40,304 nucleotides of DNA from an uncultured Roseburia sp. (GTDB taxonomy: Bacteria; Bacillota; Clostridia; Lachnospirales; Lachnospiraceae), in contig CAKRLC010000013.1 of NCBI GenBank assembly GCA_934358955.1, forward strand, positions 1-40,304. The letters are read 5' to 3'. The notes beneath the pieces are model-generated. The model did no database searches, was not told the origin of the DNA, and saw nothing but the letters and a program-made list of their open reading frames with translations. Below, piece after piece: positions 24,211 through 32,409 of this stretch. Every line of letters starts with the position of its first letter. Within the stretch, counting starts at the first letter, position 1. The translations under genes were made by a program, and so were the position numbers.

Positions 24211-26658
24211 ATGGAAGAAAAGATGTTATACAAAGACGCAAGCCAGCCGGTGGAAGCACGAGTAGAAGATTTGCTTTCCAGAATGACATTAGAGGAGAAA
24301 GCAGCACAGCTTTGCGGAGACCTGGCAGCATCTTTTATTGTAGATGGAAAATTAAGCCATGAAGCATTGGTAGAAAAGTTTAAGGATGGACACGGAAGGA
24401 TCACACAGTATTCCCTGGTTGGCCTTGTGGATCCAAAACAGATTGCAGAGATCACAAATGAACTGCAGGACTTTTTCGTAAATGAAACGCGTCTTGGAAT
24501 TCCGGTTGCCTTGCAGTCTGAGAACCTTTGCGGTTATCCGGGAGCAGGCGGAACCTTATTCCCATCCCAGATGAATGTCGGTTCTACCTGGGAACCGGAG
24601 TTAGCAGAAGAGATGAGTTCGATCATCGGTCAGGAATCAAGAGCGGTTGGTATCACATCTGCCATGAGCCCGGTTATTGATGTTTCCAGAGATCCAAGAT
24701 GGGGACGTACTTATGAAACCTATGGGGAAGACCAGTATCTGATCAGTCAGATGGGAATTCATTATGTGCGTGGTATGCAGAACCAGGGCGTCAGCTGTAT
24801 TGCAAAGCATTTCTTAGGATATGCGGAGACACAGGCAGGATTAAACACAGCAACAACAAGATTAAATGACCGTGAATTATATGAAGTATTTGCGACTCCG
24901 TTTGAAGCAGCAGATAAAGAGGCAGGGCTGGATGCAATGATGGCAAATTATGCTGAGATTGATGGATTGCCAGTCATTGATAATAAGAAAATTGCAAGAA
25001 CACTGCTTCGTGACACAATGGGATTTGAAGGTATGCTTACCTCAGATGGAGCAGCTGTCCTGAAAAGCTACAATTATTTCCATGTAGCAAATAGCTACAA
25101 TGAAGCAGGACTTCTTGCAAAAAAAGGAGGTTGTGATACAGAAATTCCGGTTGGAGCATCTTTCCGCAATTTGCCTAATTATGTAAGAAGCGGTGAGTTG
25201 GACGAAGCAGTATTAGATGAGTCAGTAAGAAGAATCTTAACGATCAAATTCAAACGTGGATTGTTTGAAAATCCATATTGTGAGATTGAAAAGTTAGAAG
25301 AAGCTATGTCGAATGCAGGCAAAGAAGAAGTCAGCAAAAAGATTGCAGAGGAATCTATGATCTTACTGAAAAATGACGGAATACTTCCTCTGAAAAAAGG
25401 AACGAAGGTAGCAGTGATCGGACCGCATGCAGACAGTCTGAGATATCCGGTCAGTGGATATACGTATCCGGCTTATATCGAAATGATGGATGCTGCAAGA
25501 AAGAAAAATGCAGCGGTTACCTTTAATGGAATCATAGATGAGCAGGCAAAGGCTGAATCAGAAGAAAAAACGCCAAAGGGACCATTCGATACAATGTTTG
25601 AGATGCTGGATAAAACGGCAGTAAATAGTCTTGATGACATGAACGGTGTATTGCGAAAGCTTCATGCGAGAAGCTTAAAGGAAGTACTTTCTGAAAGATT
25701 CGATACAGTTTATGCAGAAGGCTGTAAAATTATCGATGAATCGGAAGAAGGATTCAAAGATGCTGTAAAGGCAGCAGAGGACAGTGATGTTGTTGTTATG
25801 GCATTAGGCGGTAACTGTGGATGGGTCAATGTGACAGGTGGTGAAGGAAAAGATCGTCAGTCATTAGAGCTTCCAGGAGTTCAGGAAAAATTATTGGAAA
25901 CCGTTGCAGCAGTTGGAAAACCAGTGGTCATCGTATTATACGGACCAGGTATTTTCTCTGTAAACTGGGCAAAAGAGCATGCAGCAGGCATTGTGCAGGC
26001 ATGGATGCCGGGACCATTTGCAGGCGAGGCCGTAACAGATGTTCTTGATGGAACTTTCAATCCGGGCGGAAAACTGACCGTGACCGTACCAAGAAGCGCT
26101 GGCCAGGTTCCAATGTTTTATAATCATAAAAATGGTTCCGGTTATGCATCCGGAGCAGATGCAACAAGTTCTACGATTTTCAGTGGTGGTTATGTGGATG
26201 CGGACAGTACACCATTATTCCCATTTGGATACGGATTAAGCTATACAAGCTTTGCAGTCAGTGATTTAGAGCTTCGTGCAAAAGAAGTTCCAACGGACGG
26301 AAAGATTGAGGTAAGCTGCAAGGTATCTAATACAGGAGCTGTTGCAGGGGATGAAGTTGTCCAGCTTTACCAGGCATTCCAGGGAGCGCATGTGGTAAGA
26401 CCTAATAAGCAGCTTGCAGGCTTTAAACGTGTTCACTTAAATCCGGGTGAAACAAAACAGCTTACATTCTATTTAGATACAGCACAGCTTGGTTATTATG
26501 ACGAGGAGATGGAATTTGTAGTAGAACCGGGACAGCTTAATCTCATGGTCGGAACATCTTCTGCAGATCTTCCACTTCGTGAAACAATCCATCTGACAGG
26601 CGCAAAGACCAATGTGATGGGAAAAAGAGCTTATACCTGCAAAGTAGACGAGAAATAA
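24211..26658 (+). CDS. Glycoside hydrolase family 3 enzyme (beta-glucosidase/beta-xylosidase type)
   Basis: The 815-residue enzyme has an N-terminal TIM-barrel (about 20-350), a GH3 C-terminal alpha/beta domain (about 375-660) and a fibronectin III-like domain near 700-800. The nucleophile is Asp279 in MLTSDGAAV, where most GH3 enzymes have SDW. KHFLGYAETQ and SPVIDVSRDPRWGRTYETYGED are family motifs. There is no signal peptide, so it acts in the cytoplasm on imported oligosaccharides, fitting the GPH symporter at 29574 that shares its palindromic operator. The bond specificity (glucose, xylose or other) is not readable from sequence. Confidence 0.9.
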   Translation: MEEKMLYKDASQPVEARVEDLLSRMTLEEKAAQLCGDLAASFIVDGKLSHEALVEKFKDGHGRITQYSLVGLVDPKQIAEITNELQDFFVNETRLGIPVALQSENLCGYPGAGGTLFPSQMNVGSTWEPELAEEMSSIIGQESRAVGITSAMSPVIDVSRDPRWGRTYETYGEDQYLISQMGIHYVRGMQNQGVSCIAKHFLGYAETQAGLNTATTRLNDRELYEVFATPFEAADKEAGLDAMMANYAEIDGLPVIDNKKIARTLLRDTMGFEGMLTSDGAAVLKSYNYFHVANSYNEAGLLAKKGGCDTEIPVGASFRNLPNYVRSGELDEAVLDESVRRILTIKFKRGLFENPYCEIEKLEEAMSNAGKEEVSKKIAEESMILLKNDGILPLKKGTKVAVIGPHADSLRYPVSGYTYPAYIEMMDAARKKNAAVTFNGIIDEQAKAESEEKTPKGPFDTMFEMLDKTAVNSLDDMNGVLRKLHARSLKEVLSERFDTVYAEGCKIIDESEEGFKDAVKAAEDSDVVVMALGGNCGWVNVTGGEGKDRQSLELPGVQEKLLETVAAVGKPVVIVLYGPGIFSVNWAKEHAAGIVQAWMPGPFAGEAVTDVLDGTFNPGGKLTVTVPRSAGQVPMFYNHKNGSGYASGADATSSTIFSGGYVDADSTPLFPFGYGLSYTSFAVSDLELRAKEVPTDGKIEVSCKVSNTGAVAGDEVVQLYQAFQGAHVVRPNKQLAGFKRVHLNPGETKQLTFYLDTAQLGYYDEEMEFVVEPGQLNLMVGTSSADLPLRETIHLTGAKTNVMGKRAYTCKVDEK

Positions 26659-26681
26659 AAAAATCAGCAGCATTAAGAAAT

Positions 26682-26714
26682 GAAGGGGTGACTTCGGTCA
26701 TACCCTTCTTTTTT
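26682..26714 (+). terminator. Terminator after the GH3 gene
   Basis: GAAGGG-GTGAC (26682-26692), loop TTCG, GTCA-TA-CCCTTC (26697-26708), then T6. Repeat copy 2 starts directly at the end of this T-tract. Confidence 0.8.
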
Positions 26715-26845
26715 GTAATAGGAAATTCCTTGGAATTCCCTATTACAAAAAAAGGCACTAACGTGCCGATGATGCGCACTCGCGCGAAGATGTAGGTTGG
26801 CGCAAGCGACCGCGCTCGGCGCGAGAATGTGCCAGGGCACATTCT
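26714..26845. repeat. 132-nt multi-hairpin repeat, copy 2
   Basis: Four substitutions against copy 1 (16421-16552), no gaps. It sits between the GH3 terminator and operator C, in the same orientation as copy 1. The hairpins are retained, except that the GTCGC/GCGAC stem has one mismatch (GGCGC) in this copy. The 308 nt between GH3 and larC1 contain this repeat, operator C and a promoter, and no gene. Confidence 0.85.
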
Positions 26846-26855
26846 ATTTTACAAA

Positions 26856-26906
26856 GCAAACGTTTGACTCAAATTTTACGCAAACTTTGGGCGGATATGA
26901 TATACT
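26856..26906 (+). promoter_or_regulatory. Tandem LacI-type operator C and promoter of the larC1-like gene
   Basis: Site C1 is GCAAACGTTTGA (26856-26867) and site C2 is ACGCAAACTTTGG (26878-26890), with centres about 24 bp apart. A -10 TATACT (26901-26906) follows, and C2 occupies the -35 position. Read on the minus strand, the pair lines up with operators A and D. Confidence 0.65.
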
Positions 26907-26966
26907 ATACGAAAAGGATTTGAGTGTCAAAAACGAAAAGTGAAATGAGAGGAAAGGAAATACATT

Positions 26967-28007
26967 ATGGGAAATAAATTATATTTGGAGTGCGGATCGG
27001 GAATCAGTGGAGATATGTTTGTGGCAGCGATGCTTGATCTTGGAGCAGACGAAGAAGCACTTCAGAAGGCATTGAAAAGTCTTCCGGTAGACGGCTTTAC
27101 AACAAAAATCAGCAGAGTAAAAAAATCAGGACTGGATGCCTGTGATTTTGATGTGATCTTAGACGATGCGCATGAAAACCATGATCATGATATGGAATAT
27201 CTGCATGGACATCATGAAAATCATGAACATGCACAGGAACATGGTCATGACCATATTCATAGCTGCGAATCAATAGATCAGGATGCCTGCGCATGCGAGC
27301 CTGCTCATGCTCATGACGGAGAAGTACATAGCCATGAGCATGTACACACTCATACCCACGAACATAGCCACGATCATGAGCATACGCATACACATGAGCA
27401 CACACATACACAGGAACATGATCATATTCACGACCATGACCACGATCATGAGCACAGCCATACGCACGAACATACCCACGACCATGTACATCGTGGAACG
27501 GGGGACTTATTGCATCTGATCGATCATGCAGATATGACAGATCATGCGAAGAAGATCGCACGTAAGATTGTTGATATTCTTGCACAGGCAGAAGCGAAAG
27601 CACACGGAGTACCGTTAGATCAGGTACATTTTCATGAAGTTGGGGCAGTGGATTCCATCGTTGACATTATTGCGGCAGCGGTATGTGCAGACAGCCTGGA
27701 ATTAGAAGAAGTATATGTTCCGAGATTGAACGAGGGAACAGGAATGATCCGTTGCCAGCATGGGTTACTCCCAATCCCGGTTCCGGCAGTTTCTAATATT
27801 ATTGCAGCAAACCACATTCCACTTCATATCACAAACGTGGAAGGGGAACTGGTAACCCCGACCGGAGCAGCAATTGCAGCAGCACTCCGCACGAAGGGCG
27901 AGCTTCCGGAAAAATTTGTGATAGAAAAGATTGGAATGGGAGCCGGAAAACGTGAGTATGCCTGCGTTGGTGTTTTAAGAGCCATGCTGATCCAGGAAGA
28001 AAAATAA
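26967..28007 (+). CDS. larC: LarC1-like nickel insertion protein with very long His-rich insert
   Basis: LarC matures the nickel-pincer nucleotide cofactor of lactate racemase-family enzymes; its N-terminal part (LarC1, DUF111) binds nickel. This 346-residue protein begins with LYLECGSGISGDMF and has VHFHEVGAVDSIVDI, RLNEGTGMIRCQHG, PVPAVSNII and ELVTPTGAAI, all LarC1-type. Residues about 69-175 are an insert with roughly 40 His plus several Asp, Glu and Cys, a likely metal store. The protein stops after GMGAGKREYACVGVLRAML; no LarC2 (CTP-binding) domain follows in any frame before the next gene. It has a LacI-type operator pair matching that of the larA operon. larB and larE are not in the window. 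Confidence 0.85.
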   Translation: MGNKLYLECGSGISGDMFVAAMLDLGADEEALQKALKSLPVDGFTTKISRVKKSGLDACDFDVILDDAHENHDHDMEYLHGHHENHEHAQEHGHDHIHSCESIDQDACACEPAHAHDGEVHSHEHVHTHTHEHSHDHEHTHTHEHTHTQEHDHIHDHDHDHEHSHTHEHTHDHVHRGTGDLLHLIDHADMTDHAKKIARKIVDILAQAEAKAHGVPLDQVHFHEVGAVDSIVDIIAAAVCADSLELEEVYVPRLNEGTGMIRCQHGLLPIPVPAVSNIIAANHIPLHITNVEGELVTPTGAAIAAALRTKGELPEKFVIEKIGMGAGKREYACVGVLRAMLIQEEK

Positions 28008-28021
28008 GAGCTGTGAGAGAA

Positions 28022-28089
28022 AAAAGTTTTACCAGTGTAGAGCAAAATTTAGACATTTTGATTCCAATGTCCCCAAAATATGTTATGAT
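28022..28089 (+). promoter_or_regulatory. Upstream region of the ROK gene with a degenerate operator
   Basis: AAAAGTTTTA (28022-28031) matches the core of the 13-mer palindrome found at 24070, 29357 and 29451 but lacks the outer bases. A -10-like TATGAT lies at 28084-28089, and GACATT / AATGTC form a 6-bp inverted repeat (28052-28071). Autoregulation is possible. Confidence 0.35.
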
Positions 28090-28157
28090 AAATAGCAGAG
28101 AATTTGCCGGAACTTAAGCCGGTTTGGAATTAAGAAGTTGGAAAAGGATATCAGAGC

Positions 28158-29360
28158 ATGGCGGGAAAAAAAGGTAACAGTTTACTGGAGACAAGAAGAC
28201 GCAACCGCGTACTGATCAAAAATATGATTTTTCGGATGGAGAATGCAACACGCACAGCCATTGCAGAGGAATTAGGTCTGACACTTCCTACGATAACAAC
28301 CAGTGTCAATGAGATGCTTGCAGAGGGAATTTTAGAGGAAAATCCCATTGCGGAAGGACAGCTTTCGAATAATATGGGACGAAGACCTAATGCGATATCT
28401 TTTAAGGCAGATGCAGCATATGCGATCGGCGTTGAGCTTGCACAATATGCGACAAGAGCGGTTCTGATCAATCTGAAGGGCGAAGTGATCAGTGAGCTGA
28501 ACGAAGATGCAGCACGGGAAAATTATGACGAGATGCTAATAAAGGTGACAACGATTATTCAGAAAATGATCGAACAGGCAAAAGGAAAACAGCTTCTTGG
28601 TGTTGGAGTGGGGCTTCCGGGATTTATCGAATCAGAGCACGGGATCATCCGAAGCAATCCACGAAAAGACTGGATCGGAAAACATTTTGCAAAGGATCTC
28701 GAAGAGCAGCTTCATTTACCAATATTTATTGATAATAACGTAAGACTCAGAGCAGTCGGACATGAGATGAGCATGAAAGGGATCAGGCCGGATTCCTTTG
28801 CATATCTTTATGTATCCAAAGGTATTGCCTGTCCATTAATGCTGAAAGATACGGTGGTCAGCGGATATACAGCCGGTGCAGGCGAGATTGGACATACGAT
28901 CATCAGTGTGAATGACGATGGTGAAAGAACACAGATGTGTCTGGATGACCTTGGAAGTGAGAAAGCCGTTTTTGAAAAATGTCAGGAGGCAATGCTTTCC
29001 GGAAAGCTTCCGGCTTTACAGGAGATGGTAAGGCAGGATGGACGGCTCCGTATGCATCATATCATAGAGCTTCAGCAGGGCGGAAATGAGAAAATACAAC
29101 AGATCATTGAGGAAGCAATTGAATATCTGGGCATTGGACTTGCCAATGTTGTGAATCTGATCAATCCTGGCTATGTGGTGGTAGATGGCTTCATGTTCGT
29201 GGAAGAAGCAAACAGACAGAAGCTGCTACAGTCTGCAAAGGAGAAGTTTTTCGGATTAAATGAGGAAGAAGTGCAGATTATGTTTGAAGAATTTGACTAT
29301 TCCAGAGGTGCTGTAGGAGCAGGCTATTTTGTGATCCGGAATCAGTTTTTGAATAATTAA
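28158..29360 (+). CDS. ROK-family transcriptional regulator
   Basis: The 400-residue regulator has an N-terminal winged helix (about 15-75: RTAIAEELGLTLPTITTSVNEMLAEGIL) and a C-terminal ROK/hexokinase-like domain (VGVGLPGFIES, FIDNNVRLRAVGHEM, AGAGEIGHTIIS, GLANVVNLINPGYVVVDG). The usual zinc site CxCGxxGC after GEIGH is replaced by MCLDDLGSEKAV, with one cysteine only. It lies between larC1 and the symporter. An identical 13-bp palindrome occurs right at its stop codon, at the symporter promoter and at the GH3 promoter, so it is the natural candidate for that site. The effector is probably a sugar or sugar phosphate, not identified. Confidence 0.9.
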   Translation: MAGKKGNSLLETRRRNRVLIKNMIFRMENATRTAIAEELGLTLPTITTSVNEMLAEGILEENPIAEGQLSNNMGRRPNAISFKADAAYAIGVELAQYATRAVLINLKGEVISELNEDAARENYDEMLIKVTTIIQKMIEQAKGKQLLGVGVGLPGFIESEHGIIRSNPRKDWIGKHFAKDLEEQLHLPIFIDNNVRLRAVGHEMSMKGIRPDSFAYLYVSKGIACPLMLKDTVVSGYTAGAGEIGHTIISVNDDGERTQMCLDDLGSEKAVFEKCQEAMLSGKLPALQEMVRQDGRLRMHHIIELQQGGNEKIQQIIEEAIEYLGIGLANVVNLINPGYVVVDGFMFVEEANRQKLLQSAKEKFFGLNEEEVQIMFEEFDYSRGAVGAGYFVIRNQFLNN

Positions 29361-29369
29361 AAGTTTTAA
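29357..29369. promoter_or_regulatory. ROK-type palindrome at the end of the ROK gene
   Basis: TTAAAAGTTTTAA overlaps the ROK stop codon and lies 94 bp upstream of an identical site. It could be an auxiliary operator for DNA looping. A perfect 13-bp hairpin AATAGTCACAAAT (29373-29385) / ATTTGTGACTATT (29398-29410) follows without a T-run. Confidence 0.55.
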
Positions 29370-29415
29370 GTAAATAGTCACAAATTTCAGCTGTGAGATT
29401 TGTGACTATTGTCAA

Positions 29416-29463
29416 TTGAAAACACAGATAAGTTTGTTATAATACAATTATTAAAAGTTTTAA
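29416..29463 (+). promoter_or_regulatory. Symporter promoter with ROK-type operator
   Basis: TTGAAA (29416-29421), 16-bp spacer, perfect TATAAT (29438-29443), then the palindrome TTAAAAGTTTTAA at 29451-29463, which covers the expected transcription start. This is a standard repressor position. Confidence 0.7.
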
Positions 29464-29487
29464 CAAATACACAGGAGGTTTTCCAAA

Positions 29488-29529
29488 ATGGGATGTACTT
29501 TTGAATGGACAAAAGTACAATTTTCTTAG
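29488..29529 (+). CDS. Possible 13-residue leader peptide with internal hairpin
   Basis: ATG at 29488 follows AGGAGG (29473-29478), one of the strongest ribosome binding sites in the window, and encodes MGCTFEWTKVQFS before TAG. Inside it, TGTACTTTTG (29494-29503) pairs perfectly with CAAAAGTACA (29510-29519), loop AATGGA, followed by ATTTTCTT. The symporter start lies 45 nt after the stop with its own GGAGG. It could be an attenuator in which ribosomes on the leader melt the hairpin; too short to judge by coding statistics. Confidence 0.45.
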   Translation: MGCTFEWTKVQFS

Positions 29530-29573
29530 CAAATTACTTAAAAGATTTAAGTATTGAAACGGAGGAGTTAAAA

Positions 29574-30995
29574 ATGGCAGCAACGAACAAAACACAGCAG
29601 AAGGCTACAGAAGCGCAGTACTGGCTCTACAGTACAGGTAACTTTGCAAATAATATCATCTTTTTGATGGTAGGAACTTACATCACTTATTTCTATACCA
29701 ATATCCTTGGAATTTCACCATTCATAGCAGGCGTTGTATTCATGGTGGCAAGACTGATAGATGCTTTTACAGATCCGATCATGGGAATCATCGTAGACCG
29801 TACGAATACTAAAATTGGTAAATACAGACCATGGATCATTGCAGGAGCACCATTCCTTGGAATTATGTTTGTTTTACTTTTCACAGCACCGAATTTTTCA
29901 ACGACAGGAAAAGTAGCATATGCATTTGTAACTTACATTATTTATTCTCTTGCATGGACAATTGTTCAGATTCCACAGTTAGCACTTCCGGCGATCCTGA
30001 CAAACGATATTGCGAAGAGAACAAGAATCCAGACAATTTTCCAGGCATTTGGTTCTATTGCATCCCTGATCATTTCTGCATGGGCTCTTCCAATCCTTGA
30101 TAAATTAGGTGGACAGGATAATGCAGGAGCATGGTTCAAATTCACAGCGATTTTCGGTACCATCAGTGCAGTGATCTTTATTTTATCTGCAATGTCTGTA
30201 AAAAATGTGGATACCTATGATCCAGCTGCAGCAAAAAAGACAGAAACAAAAGAAAAATTTTCTTTAAAAGAGACATTTTCTGTTATTACAAAAAACAGAG
30301 CACTTGTATGTGTGCTGATCGCATATGGTACAGACATGTTTGCATATCAGATTTCCAATTCACTCAGAATGTATTTCTTTAGATATAATATGGGAGGCAG
30401 AACAGATCTGATCACTTACATTGGTTATACATCTACTTTTGTTGGATTTGCCATGGTTCCACTGATCCAGCCATTTGTAAAGAAAACAGGTAAAAAAATG
30501 GGTATCATCGGAATTGAAGTGATCGCAATTTTATGCACAATTCCAATGCTTTTGACAGGTCTTACAAATTCCTATGCAGTTTCCACAGTGATGTTCACAT
30601 ATATGGCAATTGCATTTACATGGACCATTAATAATATGTTAAGCCGTTCTGCTGTACTTGATTCTGCAAACTATGCACAGGTTACATTGGGAATTAACGG
30701 AACAGCACTTGTAAATTCCACCTTTACTTTTGTAAATAAATGCTGTCAGGCATTCTCTATGTTTTTCAGTGGAATGATCCTTTCTGCAACCGGATTTAAT
30801 AAGGACGTTGCAGAACAGTCACCAGACTGTCTGAAAGCAATCTTACTTCTCTGTACAATCGGACCGATCATTGGATATGTGGCATCTGTTATTGCAATGT
30901 ATTTCTATCCGTTAAACAGAGCTGGCGAAGTGAAGATGCAGGAAGAATTAGATGCAGCTGACATCAAAAAAATGGATGCTGACTTAAATATCTAG
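29574..30995 (+). CDS. GPH-family (glycoside-pentoside-hexuronide:cation) sugar symporter
   Basis: The 473-residue membrane protein has about 12 hydrophobic segments, and the family signature after TM2 is seen: FMVARLIDAFTDPIMGIIVDRTNT with KYRPWI. These transporters import glycosides or oligosaccharides with sodium or protons. The ATG at 29574 is preceded by GGAGG (in CGGAGGAGTTAAAA); the frame is open from 29505, but that upstream part overlaps the leader hairpin. Pgi follows after 90 nt. The shared palindrome with the GH3 gene suggests that imported sugar is hydrolysed by that enzyme. The exact substrate is unknown. Confidence 0.91.
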   Translation: MAATNKTQQKATEAQYWLYSTGNFANNIIFLMVGTYITYFYTNILGISPFIAGVVFMVARLIDAFTDPIMGIIVDRTNTKIGKYRPWIIAGAPFLGIMFVLLFTAPNFSTTGKVAYAFVTYIIYSLAWTIVQIPQLALPAILTNDIAKRTRIQTIFQAFGSIASLIISAWALPILDKLGGQDNAGAWFKFTAIFGTISAVIFILSAMSVKNVDTYDPAAAKKTETKEKFSLKETFSVITKNRALVCVLIAYGTDMFAYQISNSLRMYFFRYNMGGRTDLITYIGYTSTFVGFAMVPLIQPFVKKTGKKMGIIGIEVIAILCTIPMLLTGLTNSYAVSTVMFTYMAIAFTWTINNMLSRSAVLDSANYAQVTLGINGTALVNSTFTFVNKCCQAFSMFFSGMILSATGFNKDVAEQSPDCLKAILLLCTIGPIIGYVASVIAMYFYPLNRAGEVKMQEELDAADIKKMDADLNI

Positions 30996-31025
30996 TCCCG
31001 ATACATATTTCATCATACATAATTT

Positions 31026-31056
31026 GAGAAGCCGTTGCAAAATGTGATGGCTTCTC
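31026..31056 (+). other. Intercistronic hairpin between symporter and pgi genes
   Basis: GAGAAGCC (31026-31033) / GGCTTCTC (31049-31056), perfect 8-bp stem, 15-nt loop, no T-run. Similar stems occur in two gaps of the pfk operon. Confidence 0.5.
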
Positions 31057-31085
31057 TGATGTAGGATAAGAAAGGAAGAAACATC

Positions 31086-32342
31086 ATGTTAAATTTAATC
31101 ATTCATAATAAGACGGACGAGCAGACACAGGCATTAAATGAGATTATGAAAAATGGAGCCGGATTATTCGCTGAGGCACAGGCAGGAGAAGCCTGCTATG
31201 CAGACAGCCAGGGATGGCTTGATACAAAAGAATGGGCAGGAGAGGATACACTTTCCCGTATAGAGGCATTGGCGCAGGAGATACGGGAGAGAGCGGATGC
31301 ATTTGTACTGATCGGTGTAGGCGGATCAAATAATGCAGCACGTTCTGTGGTCGAAGCATTAAAACAGGATGATGCGCCGGAAATTATTTATGCCGGAAAT
31401 ACACTTTCTCCGCATGCATTAAAGCAGATGTTAAAGAAACTCAAAGGCAAGTCCATTTATATAGACTGTATTGCAAAAAATTTTGAAACGTTAGAGCCAG
31501 GTTCATCCTTCCGCATTCTGCGCGAATATATGGAAGCTGAATATGGAAAAGAGGAAGCTGCAAGACGTACGATCGCAGTCGGAACAACCGGAAGTTCTCT
31601 TGAGGAGCTATGTACAAAATATGGCTATACGTTTTTAGAGTTCCCACTGAATATCGGAGGCCGTTATACGGCAATGACAAATGTCGGATTGCTTCCAATG
31701 GCAGTTGCAGGCATTGACATCCGTGCCCTTGTAAAAGGAGCGAATGATATGCAGATTCGCGTACATGAGGAGAGTGCAGAAGAAAATATCGCATATGAGT
31801 ATGCATGCCTTCGGAATCTTTTTTATAAGGAAGGATACCGTGTGGAAATGCTTGCAAGCTTTGAGCCACAGTTCCGCTATTTTTACAAATGGTGGATCCA
31901 GCTTTTTGCCGAGAGTGAAGGAAAAGAGAACAAGGGAATTTTCCCTGTGGCAGGTGAATTCTCAGAGGAGCTGCATTCCGTAGGCCAGTATATCCAGGAT
32001 GGATCACCGATTATGTTCGAGACATTCCTTGATGTGAAGAAACAGAATGCATCTTTGATCGTAAATCCGGATGACAAGGAGGATTACTTTGATTATCTGG
32101 ATGGAAAAGATTTCTGGGAGATCAACAAAGCCGCTTATCATGCAACGGTGGCAGCACACAGCAAAAAACTTCCTTGCCTTACGATAGAAGTGGATGAACT
32201 GGACGCATATCATTTCGGACAGTTATTTTACTTTTTCCAGTTTGCATGCTATTTATCCTGCAAGCTGATGGGAGTCAATGCATTTGACCAGCCTGGTGTG
32301 GAAGCATACAAAAAATGGATGTTTGAAGCACTTGGAAAATAA
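31086..32342 (+). CDS. pgi: Glucose-6-phosphate isomerase family protein
   Basis: Predicted to interconvert an aldose-6-phosphate and ketose-6-phosphate. The 418-residue SIS-fold protein is somewhat shorter than common clostridial Pgi. Conserved are VLIGVGGSNNAARSVVEAL, AVGTTGSSLEELCTKYGY, FPLNIGGRYTAMTNVGLLPMAVAG (Pgi signature region), EFSEELHSVGQYIQDG and the C-terminal active-site region QPGVEAYKKWMFEAL with catalytic Lys. It is cotranscribed with the symporter and ends in a terminator. Being tied to a sugar transporter and not a housekeeping locus, it is probably a second, pathway-specific copy; the substrate may be a glucose-6-phosphate analogue. Confidence 0.9.
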   Translation: MLNLIIHNKTDEQTQALNEIMKNGAGLFAEAQAGEACYADSQGWLDTKEWAGEDTLSRIEALAQEIRERADAFVLIGVGGSNNAARSVVEALKQDDAPEIIYAGNTLSPHALKQMLKKLKGKSIYIDCIAKNFETLEPGSSFRILREYMEAEYGKEEAARRTIAVGTTGSSLEELCTKYGYTFLEFPLNIGGRYTAMTNVGLLPMAVAGIDIRALVKGANDMQIRVHEESAEENIAYEYACLRNLFYKEGYRVEMLASFEPQFRYFYKWWIQLFAESEGKENKGIFPVAGEFSEELHSVGQYIQDGSPIMFETFLDVKKQNASLIVNPDDKEDYFDYLDGKDFWEINKAAYHATVAAHSKKLPCLTIEVDELDAYHFGQLFYFFQFACYLSCKLMGVNAFDQPGVEAYKKWMFEALGK

Positions 32343-32353
32343 GAAAAAGAGAA

Positions 32354-32399
32354 GGACAGATTTTGGATATGATAAAGTTTTCCAGATCTGTCCCTTTTT
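32354..32399 (+). terminator. Terminator after pgi
   Basis: GGACAGAT (32354-32361) / ATCTGTCC (32386-32393) with an inner TGGA/TCCA stem, followed by CTTTTT. It separates the symporter-pgi unit from the pfk operon. Confidence 0.75.
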
Positions 32400-32409
32400 G
32401 ATAAAGATA

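Noticed and set aside
27170..27500. Possible CRISPR-like short repeats
   Set aside because: The repeating CAT/CAC pattern is coding for alternating His with Asp, Glu, Thr and Ser, with irregular period and no spacers.
27109..27603. Long open frames on both strands across the His-rich part of larC1
   Set aside because: They are by-products of the CAT/CAC/GAN codon repeats; the plus-strand LarC1 frame has the conserved domain motifs on both sides.
28008..28157. A LarC2 domain reached by frameshift after larC1
   Set aside because: All frames in the 150 nt before the ROK gene are too short and contain stops; no LarC2-like sequence is present.
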